Shown: positions 1-7,388 of the stretch, in pieces
How positions within the stretch are numbered: the stretch's first letter is position 1
Layout of the letters: the number at the start of each line of letters is the position of its first letter
Origin: an uncultured Leptotrichia sp.
GTDB taxonomy: Bacteria; Fusobacteriota; Fusobacteriia; Fusobacteriales; Leptotrichiaceae
Direction of reading: 5' to 3'
Length of the DNA: 18,327 bases
Assembly: GCA_938017765.1 (NCBI GenBank)
Contig: CALIJH010000103.1
Location: 1 to 18,327, forward strand
Position numbers and translations under genes: made by a program
Notes under the pieces: model-generated
Seen by the model: the letters and a program-made list of their open reading frames with translations, nothing else
Database searches by the model: none
Told to the model about the DNA's origin: nothing

Positions 1-2
1 GT

Positions 3-2081
3 TATGATGAAGAAAGTGCTCTATATTATCCTACAGTTAAGAAAAAAAACAATAATGTAATACCTACAAGACTAATTAATGGGAAGGTTAGTTATTTTAC
101 TGGGGTGGAGCAAGATGATAAAAAACTTTATAGAGTACAATCAATAGAAAATATAGCTAGTGAAATTCTAAAAGGTATTGAAGAAGGAAATAAATATAGT
201 GATTATGCAGTTTTAGTAAGAAACAGCACTAAGATGATAGAGTATAAAAATATTTTCTCAAAATATAATATACCACTATTCTTTAAAGAAAAAGTAGGAT
301 TTACTACATCGATATGTTTTAATTTACTTTTCAACTTATTTAACTTTTTAGATAATACTAATAGAGAAGCTAGTTTGATAGCATTATTACACAGTGAAAT
401 TTTTGATTATAGTAATGACGAACTGTTAGAATTATCTCTTAAAGATGGAAAAAATTTATTTGAAAAAATAAAAAATAGTGCTACCGAAAAAGACAAAAAA
501 ACATTAAACATCTTTAATAAATGGTTGAATTTTAGTCTAAATAATTCATTGATAGATTTATTAGAAAAAATCTCTAAAGACATTGATTTTATTAATTATC
601 TAGTTACAATAAGTGTAAGTGATGAAGAAGTAGATTATTATGAGAACTTTAGAGATTTAGTTATAGATTATCAAAATCTAGATAATAAACTAAGTGGTTT
701 TGTTAATCATTTGAAAAATATTAAAGATGAAGAAGTATTTGAAACTAAGAAAAAAGTACCTAATAATAGTGTAACTCTATCTACCATCCATATTTCTAAA
801 GGATTAGAGTATAAATACGTCTTTGTTTCTGATTTGGATACTTCATTTAGTAAAAGGGGATATAGTGGCGAAGTACTATTTACTGAGGAATTTGGATTAA
901 GTATCGATATAGATAATTTATGTAAAAAGTATAATATTTCAGCTATTGAAAATAGTTATTTTAATAATTTATATAAATTAAATAGTAATTTAATTCGTAT
1001 TAAAGAAAGAGAAGAAGAAGTCCGCAATCTATATGTTGCCCTAACTCGTGCGGAAAAAGTTCTTTATTTAGTCAGTCCTGAAGGTATCGAATTAAACAAA
1101 GAAGAAGCTATGGGGAATAATGTTTCAAAAGCATTGTTTGAAGAAGGTGATTTTGAAAAAATTCTTAATGTAGTATTAAATGATTATAGTGAAGATAATT
1201 ACCAATATACAAGCGAGCATGGAGCAAGTTTTGAACAATATATTCCAGAAGTTAGTGGAGAAATCGTAGAATCAGGTGATGAAAATAACTATGAAGATTA
1301 TTTAAAAGAGTTTTATAGTGAATTTAGTAATAAAGCTTTAAAAGGGGAACAAATTATTGAAGGAGCTAAATCCAAAAATAAATTCTTCCCTGCTAAAACA
1401 TCATATAGTGCTTTGAAAAAAATAAATAAACAAGATGAATTTATAAAAAATAAAGAGGATAAAAAAGGATATTTGGAATTATCTAATCTAGCTAAATCAA
1501 CATCTACTAGTAAGGCAATCTTACGAGGGAATGTTGTTCATAAGTTGTTTGAAAGAATAATAAACGACATTAGAAAAAATAAAGAAATAAATGATATAGA
1601 TAACTACTTGGAGAGTTTAGTAAAAAAAGATAGTATTTTAATTAATATAAAAGAACAAAGAATACTAACTAAAGAAGAATATAACTTAATAAATAATTCA
1701 GATGATAAAGTAAAAATTTATAACTTTATAAATAATGAATTAATAGAGACAGCAAGAACAGCAAAGAATTGTGAAACAGAGGTTGCTTTTACTATTTCTA
1801 AACAAGCACAACAGCTATATAAAGAAAGTATTAGTGAAAAAGAAGTAATTTTGCAAGGGGTAGTAGACCTATTAGTTATTCTTAATGAAAAAGAATATAT
1901 GATAATCGACTATAAGACAGATAATGTATCAGTAGGTGCTGGTGAAAGTATTTTGATAGAAAGACATAAAGAACAGCTACGAATATATAAAGAAGCGGTA
2001 GAACAATATTATCGTGTAGAAAATGTTCAAACTTATATATACTCGTATACATTATCTAAGTTAATTAAAGTAGAGTGCTAA
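3..2081 (+). CDS. addA: AddA helicase-nuclease subunit, C-terminal part (partial at left edge)
   Basis: This is the C-terminal half of the AddA subunit of AddAB, the RecBCD-like helicase-nuclease that processes double-strand DNA ends for recombination. The frame is open from base 3 to the TAA at 2081 (692 codons). The GTG at 105 is therefore internal, and the true start lies outside the window; full AddA proteins are about 1200 residues. Visible landmarks are the UvrD-type helicase motif STIHISKGLEY (about nt 780-812), motif VI NLYVALTRAEK (about nt 1026-1058), and a C-terminal RecB-like nuclease. The nuclease has LRGNVVHKLFERI (about nt 1521-1560), GVVDLL followed by the catalytic IIDYKTDN core (about nt 1857-1926), and a QxxxY-like EQLRIYKEA. 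Walker A lies upstream of the window. Codon use (TTA, AGT, almost no TCG or CCG) differs from all later genes, which suggests another origin or an assembly join downstream. Confidence 0.9.
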   Translation, partial: YDEESALYYPTVKKKNNNVIPTRLINGKVSYFTGVEQDDKKLYRVQSIENIASEILKGIEEGNKYSDYAVLVRNSTKMIEYKNIFSKYNIPLFFKEKVGFTTSICFNLLFNLFNFLDNTNREASLIALLHSEIFDYSNDELLELSLKDGKNLFEKIKNSATEKDKKTLNIFNKWLNFSLNNSLIDLLEKISKDIDFINYLVTISVSDEEVDYYENFRDLVIDYQNLDNKLSGFVNHLKNIKDEEVFETKKKVPNNSVTLSTIHISKGLEYKYVFVSDLDTSFSKRGYSGEVLFTEEFGLSIDIDNLCKKYNISAIENSYFNNLYKLNSNLIRIKEREEEVRNLYVALTRAEKVLYLVSPEGIELNKEEAMGNNVSKALFEEGDFEKILNVVLNDYSEDNYQYTSEHGASFEQYIPEVSGEIVESGDENNYEDYLKEFYSEFSNKALKGEQIIEGAKSKNKFFPAKTSYSALKKINKQDEFIKNKEDKKGYLELSNLAKSTSTSKAILRGNVVHKLFERIINDIRKNKEINDIDNYLESLVKKDSILINIKEQRILTKEEYNLINNSDDKVKIYNFINNELIETARTAKNCETEVAFTISKQAQQLYKESISEKEVILQGVVDLLVILNEKEYMIIDYKTDNVSVGAGESILIERHKEQLRIYKEAVEQYYRVENVQTYIYSYTLSKLIKVEC

Positions 2082-2106
2082 TGGTAGTTGCTAAAGGTGG
2101 TTAACG

Positions 2107-2135
2107 TTGTTAGCAACTGCTAAATGTGATATAAT
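2107..2135 (+). promoter_or_regulatory. Extended -10 promoter with palindrome in spacer
   Basis: TTGTTA (2107-2112), a 17-nt spacer and TATAAT (2130-2135) preceded by TG at 2127-2128 make a near-ideal sigma-70 promoter just after addA. A perfect 6-2-6 palindrome TTAGCAacTGCTAA (2110-2123) overlaps the -35 end and the spacer. A further inverted partner, AGTTGCTA (2086-2093) against TAGCAACT (2111-2118), lies just upstream. The layout looks like a repressor-controlled promoter. The only obvious downstream target in the window is the ROK gene, although the promoter may belong to the addA-side DNA. Confidence 0.55.
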
Positions 2136-2168
2136 ATATAAAACATAACTTGAAATATAAATTTTGAA

Positions 2169-2226
2169 AAAAGTTAAAAAAGTTAAACGGAAAACGAAAA
2201 CTTTTTTTTGAAAAGTTAAAAAAGTT
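2169..2226 (+). repeat. Pair of 16-bp direct repeats, 42 bp apart
   Basis: The 16-mer AAAAGTTAAAAAAGTT occurs exactly at 2169-2184 and 2211-2226, start to start 42 bp (about four helical turns). Each copy itself holds two AAGTT boxes 9 bp apart. The second copy runs from the -35 hexamer into the spacer of the ROK gene promoter, so it is a candidate autoregulatory operator. No exact copy is seen upstream of mglB. The region is A-rich, so the repeat could be incidental. Confidence 0.5.
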
Positions 2227-2237
2227 GGGTATATTAT
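2208..2237 (+). promoter_or_regulatory. Promoter of the ROK regulator gene
   Basis: TTGAAA (2208-2213), an 18-nt spacer and TATTAT (2232-2237) lie 24 nt upstream of the ROK start codon. AAAAGG (2245-2250) is the ribosome binding site. The promoter overlaps one copy of the 16-bp direct repeat. Confidence 0.5.
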
Positions 2238-2260
2238 AAGTGTGAAAAGGATGAATCTCA

Positions 2261-3457
2261 ATGCAGAAAGAAAAAAATACAAAAATCAGAAAATTAAATC
2301 TGACAGACTATCAAATTCTTGAAAGAGTAATGAAAAATCCAAAAGTTTCGAGGACGGATTTGGCAAATCAGCTGGAACTGACTCCCGCCGCAATTTCCAA
2401 AGCGATAAAAAAACTTATTGGACAGGGTATCATAATAGAAAATGAATATCTACGGTCGACGGGAGGAAGACCGAGAATGACGCTGAATGTCAATAAGGAA
2501 TACAAAAAAATTATCGGGATAAACTTGGGCGTAGGTTTTATGAACATAGTAGTTTCGCACTTGGACGGTGAAATTATACAGATAAGACAGAGAAAATTTG
2601 CTTTCAAAACTCAGGAAAAAGTTCTTGAGCTGCTTTATGAGGGAATTTCGGAAGTGATCGAAAAATTTGGAGTAAAATCTATTATAGGAATGGGTCTTGC
2701 AACTCACGGACTTGTGGATAGAAAAAAAGGCACGGTTATATTTTCCCCCCACTTCAAGTGGAAAAAACTGGAAATCCGAAAAGAACTTGAAAAAAAATTT
2801 AATCTTCGGGTGATTGTTGAAAATGATGTGCGGGCAATGCTTACTGCTGAACATATGTACGGCTGTGCGGGAAATATGAAAAATTTTATGATGCTTTATA
2901 TAAGAAACGGTGTAGGTTCAGCAATATTCCTGAACGGAAAGATATTTGAAGGGAGTAATTGCGGAGCAGGAGAAATAGGGCATTTCATAGTAAAAGAAAG
3001 TTCCACTATCCAGTGCAGATGTGGGAAATTCGGCTGCCTTGAAACAGAATATTCCGAACAGGCTCTTATAAATAAAGTAATATGGGAAATGGAGCAGAAA
3101 GGACAGTATAATCCCAAAGAGAAAGTAACTATCGACAGGATATACAACCGCTCCAAACATAAAGAAGAACCTTATTATTCGATTGTAAAAGAGGCTGCCT
3201 GTGAGACGGGAAAAGTAATAGGAAACATACTTAATGTTCTGGACATTGACAATGTAGTAGTGGCAGGAGATATACTTATGACTGAAAAACTTTATATGGA
3301 TAATTTCAGGAAAGGCGTAGAAAAAATGCTTCTCGAAGATTTTATGAAAAAGATAAAAATAGTATCTTCGGCATTGGATGATATGATAGGGATTTACGGA
3401 GCAATATCCCTTATTACGGGTAATCTTTTTACAGGAGAAAAACTTATGAAATCTTGA
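2261..3457 (+). CDS. ROK-family transcriptional regulator (NagC/XylR/Mlc type)
   Basis: A 398-residue protein, the usual size for ROK repressors. Residues about 14-62 form a MarR-like winged helix-turn-helix (DYQILERVMKNPKVSRTDLA, then LTPAAISKAIKKL and a wing). The rest is the ROK sugar-kinase-like fold. The ROK zinc site is intact: GEIGH with His241, then C252-x-C254-GKFG-C259-LE. The phosphate-binding first strand reads GINLGVG rather than the kinase DxGxT form, and VENDVRA replaces the kinase ENDANA, consistent with a sensor rather than a kinase. It lies directly upstream of, and in line with, the mgl-gal cluster, so it probably represses that cluster and responds to a sugar such as galactose or glucose. 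The ATG at 2261 is preferred because AAAAGG lies 10 nt upstream; the ATG at 2251 is out of frame. The exact effector is inferred from context only. Confidence 0.88.
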   Translation: MQKEKNTKIRKLNLTDYQILERVMKNPKVSRTDLANQLELTPAAISKAIKKLIGQGIIIENEYLRSTGGRPRMTLNVNKEYKKIIGINLGVGFMNIVVSHLDGEIIQIRQRKFAFKTQEKVLELLYEGISEVIEKFGVKSIIGMGLATHGLVDRKKGTVIFSPHFKWKKLEIRKELEKKFNLRVIVENDVRAMLTAEHMYGCAGNMKNFMMLYIRNGVGSAIFLNGKIFEGSNCGAGEIGHFIVKESSTIQCRCGKFGCLETEYSEQALINKVIWEMEQKGQYNPKEKVTIDRIYNRSKHKEEPYYSIVKEAACETGKVIGNILNVLDIDNVVVAGDILMTEKLYMDNFRKGVEKMLLEDFMKKIKIVSSALDDMIGIYGAISLITGNLFTGEKLMKS

Positions 3458-3547
3458 GATTATATAGTTAAAATTTATATAAAAAATTGTATTGTTTGCA
3501 TAATTTAATTTATATAATTTCAAAATTAAAAAAATTATTGTTAGTAC

Positions 3548-3567
3548 TCTAAAATCAATATTTTAGA
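3548..3567. promoter_or_regulatory. 8-4-8 dyad upstream of mglB, possible operator
   Basis: The 211-nt gap between the ROK gene and mglB is very AT-rich. It contains a perfect dyad, TCTAAAAT-caat-ATTTTAGA, with no U-run after it, so an operator is likelier than a terminator. A TATAAT occurs at 3513-3518, with a poorly spaced TTGTTT (3492-3497) 15 nt before it, so the promoter assignment is weak. Related GTTTTAAA-like boxes recur downstream (about 3575 and 3595). This is where control of the gal cluster would be expected. Confidence 0.35.
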
Positions 3568-3668
3568 AATTAATGTTTTAAAATTTGAATTATAGTTTTA
3601 AATCATTTATTTAAAATATTCAAGGCAATAAAACAAAGTAATAAAAAAAATTTATAGAGGTGAAAAGA

Positions 3669-4688
3669 ATGAAAAAAATTTTATTGGTTATGCTGGCAAT
3701 GTTTATGCTGTTAGCGTGCGGAGGAGAGAAGAAACAGGATGCAAATGGAGGAAATGCAGGAGGTAAGAAAATCAAAATAGGAGTTACCATTTACAAATAT
3801 GATGATAACTTTATGGCAACATTGAGAAAAGACCTTGAGGCATTTGCTAAAGAAGATGCAAATATAGAATTGATTATGAATGATTCACAAAACAGTCAGG
3901 CAACACAAAATGAACAGGTAGATGCACTTCTTTCAAAAGGTGTAAATGTACTTGCGATTAATTTAGTAGACCCTGCGGCAGGGCAAACTATCATTGACAA
4001 AGCAAAAGCGGCAAATATTCCTGTAGTGTTCTTTAATAAGGATCCGGGAACAGAAGCTTTAAAAACTTATGACAAAGCTTATTATGTAGGAACAAAACCT
4101 GAAGAATCAGGAATAATTCAAGGACAGCTGATAGAAAAAGTGTGGAAAGCAAATCCTGCTCTTGATTTAAACAAAGACGGAGTTATGCAGTATGTTATGA
4201 TTAAAGGGGAACCGGGACATCCTGATGCGGAAGCAAGAACAACATATTCAGTAAAAGAGCTGAATGACAAAGGTATTAAAACTGAAAAATTGCAGGAAGA
4301 CACAGGAATGTGGGACGCAGCTCAGGCTAAAGATAAAATGGATGCATGGTTGGCAGGACCTACAGGTTCTAAAATAGAAGTTGTAATTTCAAATAATGAC
4401 GGTATGGCATTGGGAGCATTGGAAGCCATGAAAGCACATCAGAAAAAATTACCTGTATTCGGAGTAGACGCACTACAAGAAGCACTGACATTGATAGAAT
4501 CGGGAGAATTAACAGGAACAGTATTGAATGACGGAACAAACCAAGCAAAAGCAGTATTGGAGCTTTCAAGAAATTTAGCTAATGGAAAAGATCCATTGGA
4601 AGGTACATCATGGAAATTGGAAGATAAAGCGGTTAGAGTTCCTTATGTTGGCGTAGATAAAGAAAACTTGGCACAATTTAAAAAATAA
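3669..4688 (+). CDS. mglB: Galactose/glucose-binding lipoprotein MglB
   Basis: Periplasmic or membrane-anchored substrate-binding protein of the Mgl galactose/glucose ABC importer, 339 residues. It begins with a lipoprotein signal peptide ending in the lipobox LLAC (Cys17). The mature part is strikingly like E. coli MglB: IGVTIYKYDDNFM, MNDSQNSQATQNEQVD, AINLVDPAAGQT, YDKAYYVGT, KGEPGHPDAEARTTY, MWDAAQAKDKMDAW, VFGVDAL and VPYVGVDKENLA. The calcium-binding loop DLNKDG (from about residue 166) and the sugar-contacting Asp, His, Arg, Trp and Asn positions of the family are retained. A GTG at 3660 is in frame, but it sits inside the ribosome binding site AGAGGTGA (3656-3663); the ATG at 3669 has correct spacing and starts a typical signal peptide. 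The lipobox means the protein is tethered, unlike the free periplasmic E. coli form. Confidence 0.96.
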   Translation: MKKILLVMLAMFMLLACGGEKKQDANGGNAGGKKIKIGVTIYKYDDNFMATLRKDLEAFAKEDANIELIMNDSQNSQATQNEQVDALLSKGVNVLAINLVDPAAGQTIIDKAKAANIPVVFFNKDPGTEALKTYDKAYYVGTKPEESGIIQGQLIEKVWKANPALDLNKDGVMQYVMIKGEPGHPDAEARTTYSVKELNDKGIKTEKLQEDTGMWDAAQAKDKMDAWLAGPTGSKIEVVISNNDGMALGALEAMKAHQKKLPVFGVDALQEALTLIESGELTGTVLNDGTNQAKAVLELSRNLANGKDPLEGTSWKLEDKAVRVPYVGVDKENLAQFKK

Positions 4689-4709
4689 TTGAATAATTAA
4701 CTTAGATTG

Positions 4710-4757
4710 TATACCGTGAATAAAAACTTTATAAATTTTATTTGCGGTATATTTTTT
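4710..4757 (+). terminator. Terminator-like attenuator hairpin between mglB and mglA
   Basis: Bases 4710-4725 pair with 4736-4751 as a continuous 16-bp stem (two G-U pairs at 4717/4744 and 4718/4743) with a 10-nt loop, followed directly by six T (4752-4757). This is a textbook intrinsic terminator inside the operon, ending four nt before the mglA ribosome binding site AGAGGTGA (4761-4768). The likely role is partial termination and 3'-end protection, giving more binding protein than ATPase and permease, as is common in binding-protein-dependent importers. Confidence 0.8.
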
Positions 4758-4772
4758 AGAAGAGGTGAACAG

Positions 4773-6287
4773 ATGGAAAAATCTCAGAATAGACACGAAT
4801 TTGTTTTGAAAATGGAAGGAATAAGTAAGGAATTTCCCGGGGTAAAAGCACTGGATAACGTTACTTTGAAAATACGTCCTAACAGTGTGCACGCACTTAT
4901 GGGAGAAAACGGGGCAGGGAAGTCTACATTGATGAAATGTCTTTTCGGAATATATAAAAAAGATACAGGGGAAATATCTCTGGAAGGTCAGAAGATAGAA
5001 TTTAAAAATTCAAAAGATGCTCTTGAAAAAGGCGTCTCAATGGTACATCAGGAGCTAAATCAGGTTACCCAGAGAAATGTAATGGACAATATATGGCTTG
5101 GAAGATACCCTAAAAAAGGTTTATTTATAGATGAAGATAAAATGTACAAGGATACAAAGGAAATATTTGCAAAACTGGATATAGATATAGACCCGAGAAC
5201 AAAAGTAAGCAGACTTTCGGTTTCCCAAATGCAAATGCTGGAAATAGCGAAAGCTGTTTCCTATGATTCCAAAGTGCTGATTTTGGATGAACCGACTTCT
5301 TCCCTTACGGAAAATGAAGTGAAACACCTGTTCAGGATAATAAGAAAATTGCAGGGAAACGGTATAGGGATAGTCTATATTTCTCATAAAATGGAAGAAA
5401 TAACCGAAATATGTGATGAAATAACGATACTTAGGGACGGTAAATGGGTTACTACACAAAAAGTGAAAGATTTGAACACCGACCAGATTATAAATCTTAT
5501 GGTAGGTAGGGATTTGACGAACAGATTTCCTGAAAAGACAAATAAGCCGGGAGAGGTCATACTGGAAGTGGAAAACCTTACGGCTAAGAGAGCTAAATCG
5601 ATAGAAGATGTTTCTTTTTCGTTGAGAAAAGGTGAAATACTCGGGATTGCAGGACTTGTAGGTTCCAAAAGAACTGATATAGTGGAAACTCTTTTCGGAG
5701 TTATCGAGAAAAAGTCGGGAACTGTAAAAATACACGGAAAAACTGTAAATATAAAAAATCCTAAAGAAGCCACAAAAAATGGGTTGGCACTTATAACGGA
5801 AGAAAGACGGGCTACAGGGATTTATTCGATGCTGGATATAAAATTCAATTCGATTATTTCCAATACAAAAAGCTATAAAGCATTGTTTGGATTACTCGAT
5901 GACGGTAAAATAGAAAAAGACACAAAATGGGTTATTGACAGTATGCATGTAAAGACACCGTCGCAGAAAACTCACATAGGAAGTCTTTCAGGGGGAAACC
6001 AGCAGAAAGTAATAATAGGAAGATGGCTGCTCACGGCACCTGAAATATTACTTATGGATGAGCCTACAAGGGGAATAGATGTAGGTGCAAAATTTGAAAT
6101 ATACCAATTAATGATAAATTTAGCTGAAAAAGAAAAAGGTATTATTATGATTTCATCGGAAATGCCTGAATTACTCGGGGTAACCGACAGAATACTCGTT
6201 ATGAGTAACGGCAGAGTCGCAGGGATAGTAAATACTTCGGAAACTTCTCAGGAAGAAATATTGAAATTGACAGCTAAATATTTGTAG
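4773..6287 (+). CDS. mglA: Galactose/methylgalactoside import ATPase MglA
   Basis: Double-domain ABC ATPase (504 residues; E. coli MglA is about 506) that powers galactose/glucose import through MglC. The first nucleotide-binding domain has Walker A GENGAGKST (from residue 44), signature LSVSQMQMLEIAKA and Walker B LILDEPTSSL (Asp172-Glu173). The second has a degenerate P-loop, GLVGSKRTD, typical of sugar-family ATPases, then LSGGNQQK (about residues 405-412) and LLMDEPTRGIDVG. The start is ATG 4773 with AGAGGTGA (4761-4768) before it. The same frame is open further upstream, but that part covers the attenuator hairpin and has no ribosome binding site. Confidence 0.96.
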   Translation: MEKSQNRHEFVLKMEGISKEFPGVKALDNVTLKIRPNSVHALMGENGAGKSTLMKCLFGIYKKDTGEISLEGQKIEFKNSKDALEKGVSMVHQELNQVTQRNVMDNIWLGRYPKKGLFIDEDKMYKDTKEIFAKLDIDIDPRTKVSRLSVSQMQMLEIAKAVSYDSKVLILDEPTSSLTENEVKHLFRIIRKLQGNGIGIVYISHKMEEITEICDEITILRDGKWVTTQKVKDLNTDQIINLMVGRDLTNRFPEKTNKPGEVILEVENLTAKRAKSIEDVSFSLRKGEILGIAGLVGSKRTDIVETLFGVIEKKSGTVKIHGKTVNIKNPKEATKNGLALITEERRATGIYSMLDIKFNSIISNTKSYKALFGLLDDGKIEKDTKWVIDSMHVKTPSQKTHIGSLSGGNQQKVIIGRWLLTAPEILLMDEPTRGIDVGAKFEIYQLMINLAEKEKGIIMISSEMPELLGVTDRILVMSNGRVAGIVNTSETSQEEILKLTAKYL

Positions 6288-6296
6288 GAGGAAAAA

Positions 6297-7328
6297 ATGG
6301 CAGAGAAAATTGTAAATAAAAATGGAAAGTCTTTTGATTTGAAAAATTTAGTATTAAATGGGGGAATTTATCTTGTATTACTGATACTGTTAATTGCAAT
6401 AGTGATAAAAGACCCTTCATTCTTGAGCCTGCTCAATATACAGAATATCCTGACACAGTCGTCAGTGAGAATAATAATAGCACTTGGAGTAGCGGGACTT
6501 ATCGTAACGCAGGGAACGGATTTATCGGTAGGGAGACAGGTAGGTATGGCGGCACTTGTGTCGGCGACATTGTTACAGGCTATGACAAATGTAAATAAAG
6601 TATTCAAAGGATTACCAACATTGCCTATACCTTTAGTACTGCTTCTTGTAGTAGTCGTAGGTGCATTGATAGGGCTTATAACAGGTCTTATAGTTGCGAA
6701 ATTGGACGTGGTGCCTTTCGTTGCTACAATGGGAACAATGGTTATAGTTTACGGGATAAATTCATTATATTTTGACTTTGTAGGGGCTTCGCCTGTAGCA
6801 GGATTTGACAGAAAATATTCGCAAGTTGCTCAGGGAGCATTATTTCAGTTCGGTCAGTTAAGACTGTCCTATCTTATAATCTATGCGATAATCGCCATTA
6901 TATTTATGTGGACATTGTGGAATAAGACAGTATTCGGAAAAAACCTGTTCGCAGTGGGAGGAAATCCTGAAGCTGCGAGAGTATCGGGAGTAAATGTTGC
7001 AAAAACAATATTGATAGTCTATATGCTGTCAGGAATAATGTACGCAATAGGAGGATTTCTGGAAGCTGCACGTATAGGGTCTGCGACAAATAACTTAGGA
7101 TTTATGTACGAAATGGACGCCATTGCAGCCTGTGTCGTTGGAGGAGTATCATTCAGCGGAGGAGTAGGAAAAATATCGGGAGTAGTGGCAGGAGTTATAA
7201 TATTTACATTGATTAACTACGGACTTACTTATATAGGAATAAGCCCTTACTGGCAGTATATTATAAAAGGTATAATAATAATAACAGCAGTTGCCATAGA
7301 CGTACTGAAATACAGAAAGAATAAATAA
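6297..7328 (+). CDS. mglC: Galactose/methylgalactoside permease MglC
   Basis: Inner-membrane permease of the Mgl importer, 343 residues, of the BPD_transp_2 (ribose/galactose) family. It has many hydrophobic segments: VLNGGIYLVLLILLIAIVI near the N terminus, a GVAGLIVTQGTDLSVGR segment, VLLLVVVVGALIGLITGLIV, LSYLIIYAIIAIIFMW, and the C-terminal VVAGVIIFTLINYGLTYIG. The conserved loop GGNPEAARVSGVNV (the EAA-like ATPase contact) and IAACVVGGVSFSGGVG identify the family. It begins 9 nt after the mglA stop, with AGGAGG as ribosome binding site, so the two are translated from one message. Confidence 0.95.
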   Translation: MAEKIVNKNGKSFDLKNLVLNGGIYLVLLILLIAIVIKDPSFLSLLNIQNILTQSSVRIIIALGVAGLIVTQGTDLSVGRQVGMAALVSATLLQAMTNVNKVFKGLPTLPIPLVLLLVVVVGALIGLITGLIVAKLDVVPFVATMGTMVIVYGINSLYFDFVGASPVAGFDRKYSQVAQGALFQFGQLRLSYLIIYAIIAIIFMWTLWNKTVFGKNLFAVGGNPEAARVSGVNVAKTILIVYMLSGIMYAIGGFLEAARIGSATNNLGFMYEMDAIAACVVGGVSFSGGVGKISGVVAGVIIFTLINYGLTYIGISPYWQYIIKGIIIITAVAIDVLKYRKNK

Positions 7329-7388
7329 CTGAATAAATATAAAGTTTAAAATACGGAAACAGAAATATTTTTATCAGGGAGGATAAAG

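Noticed and set aside
105..2081. GTG at 105 as the start of the first gene
   Set aside because: The frame is open to the left edge, there is no ribosome binding site, and the protein begins in the middle of the AddA helicase region; it is a truncated gene.
2091..2282. Minus-strand 63-codon ORF over the ROK promoter
   Set aside because: Composition reflects the reverse of A-rich repeats; no ribosome binding site or recognisable domain, and it overlaps promoters and the ROK start.
4707..4772. TTG-initiated 22-residue extension of MglA
   Set aside because: It covers the attenuator hairpin, has no ribosome binding site, and makes the protein longer than its family.
5121..5773. Long minus-strand ORFs opposite mglA (and similar ones opposite the ROK gene, galM, galT and tpiA)
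   Set aside because: They lie entirely within confidently identified genes, are rich in Phe, Tyr and Ser as expected of antisense frames in AT-rich DNA, and have no domain.
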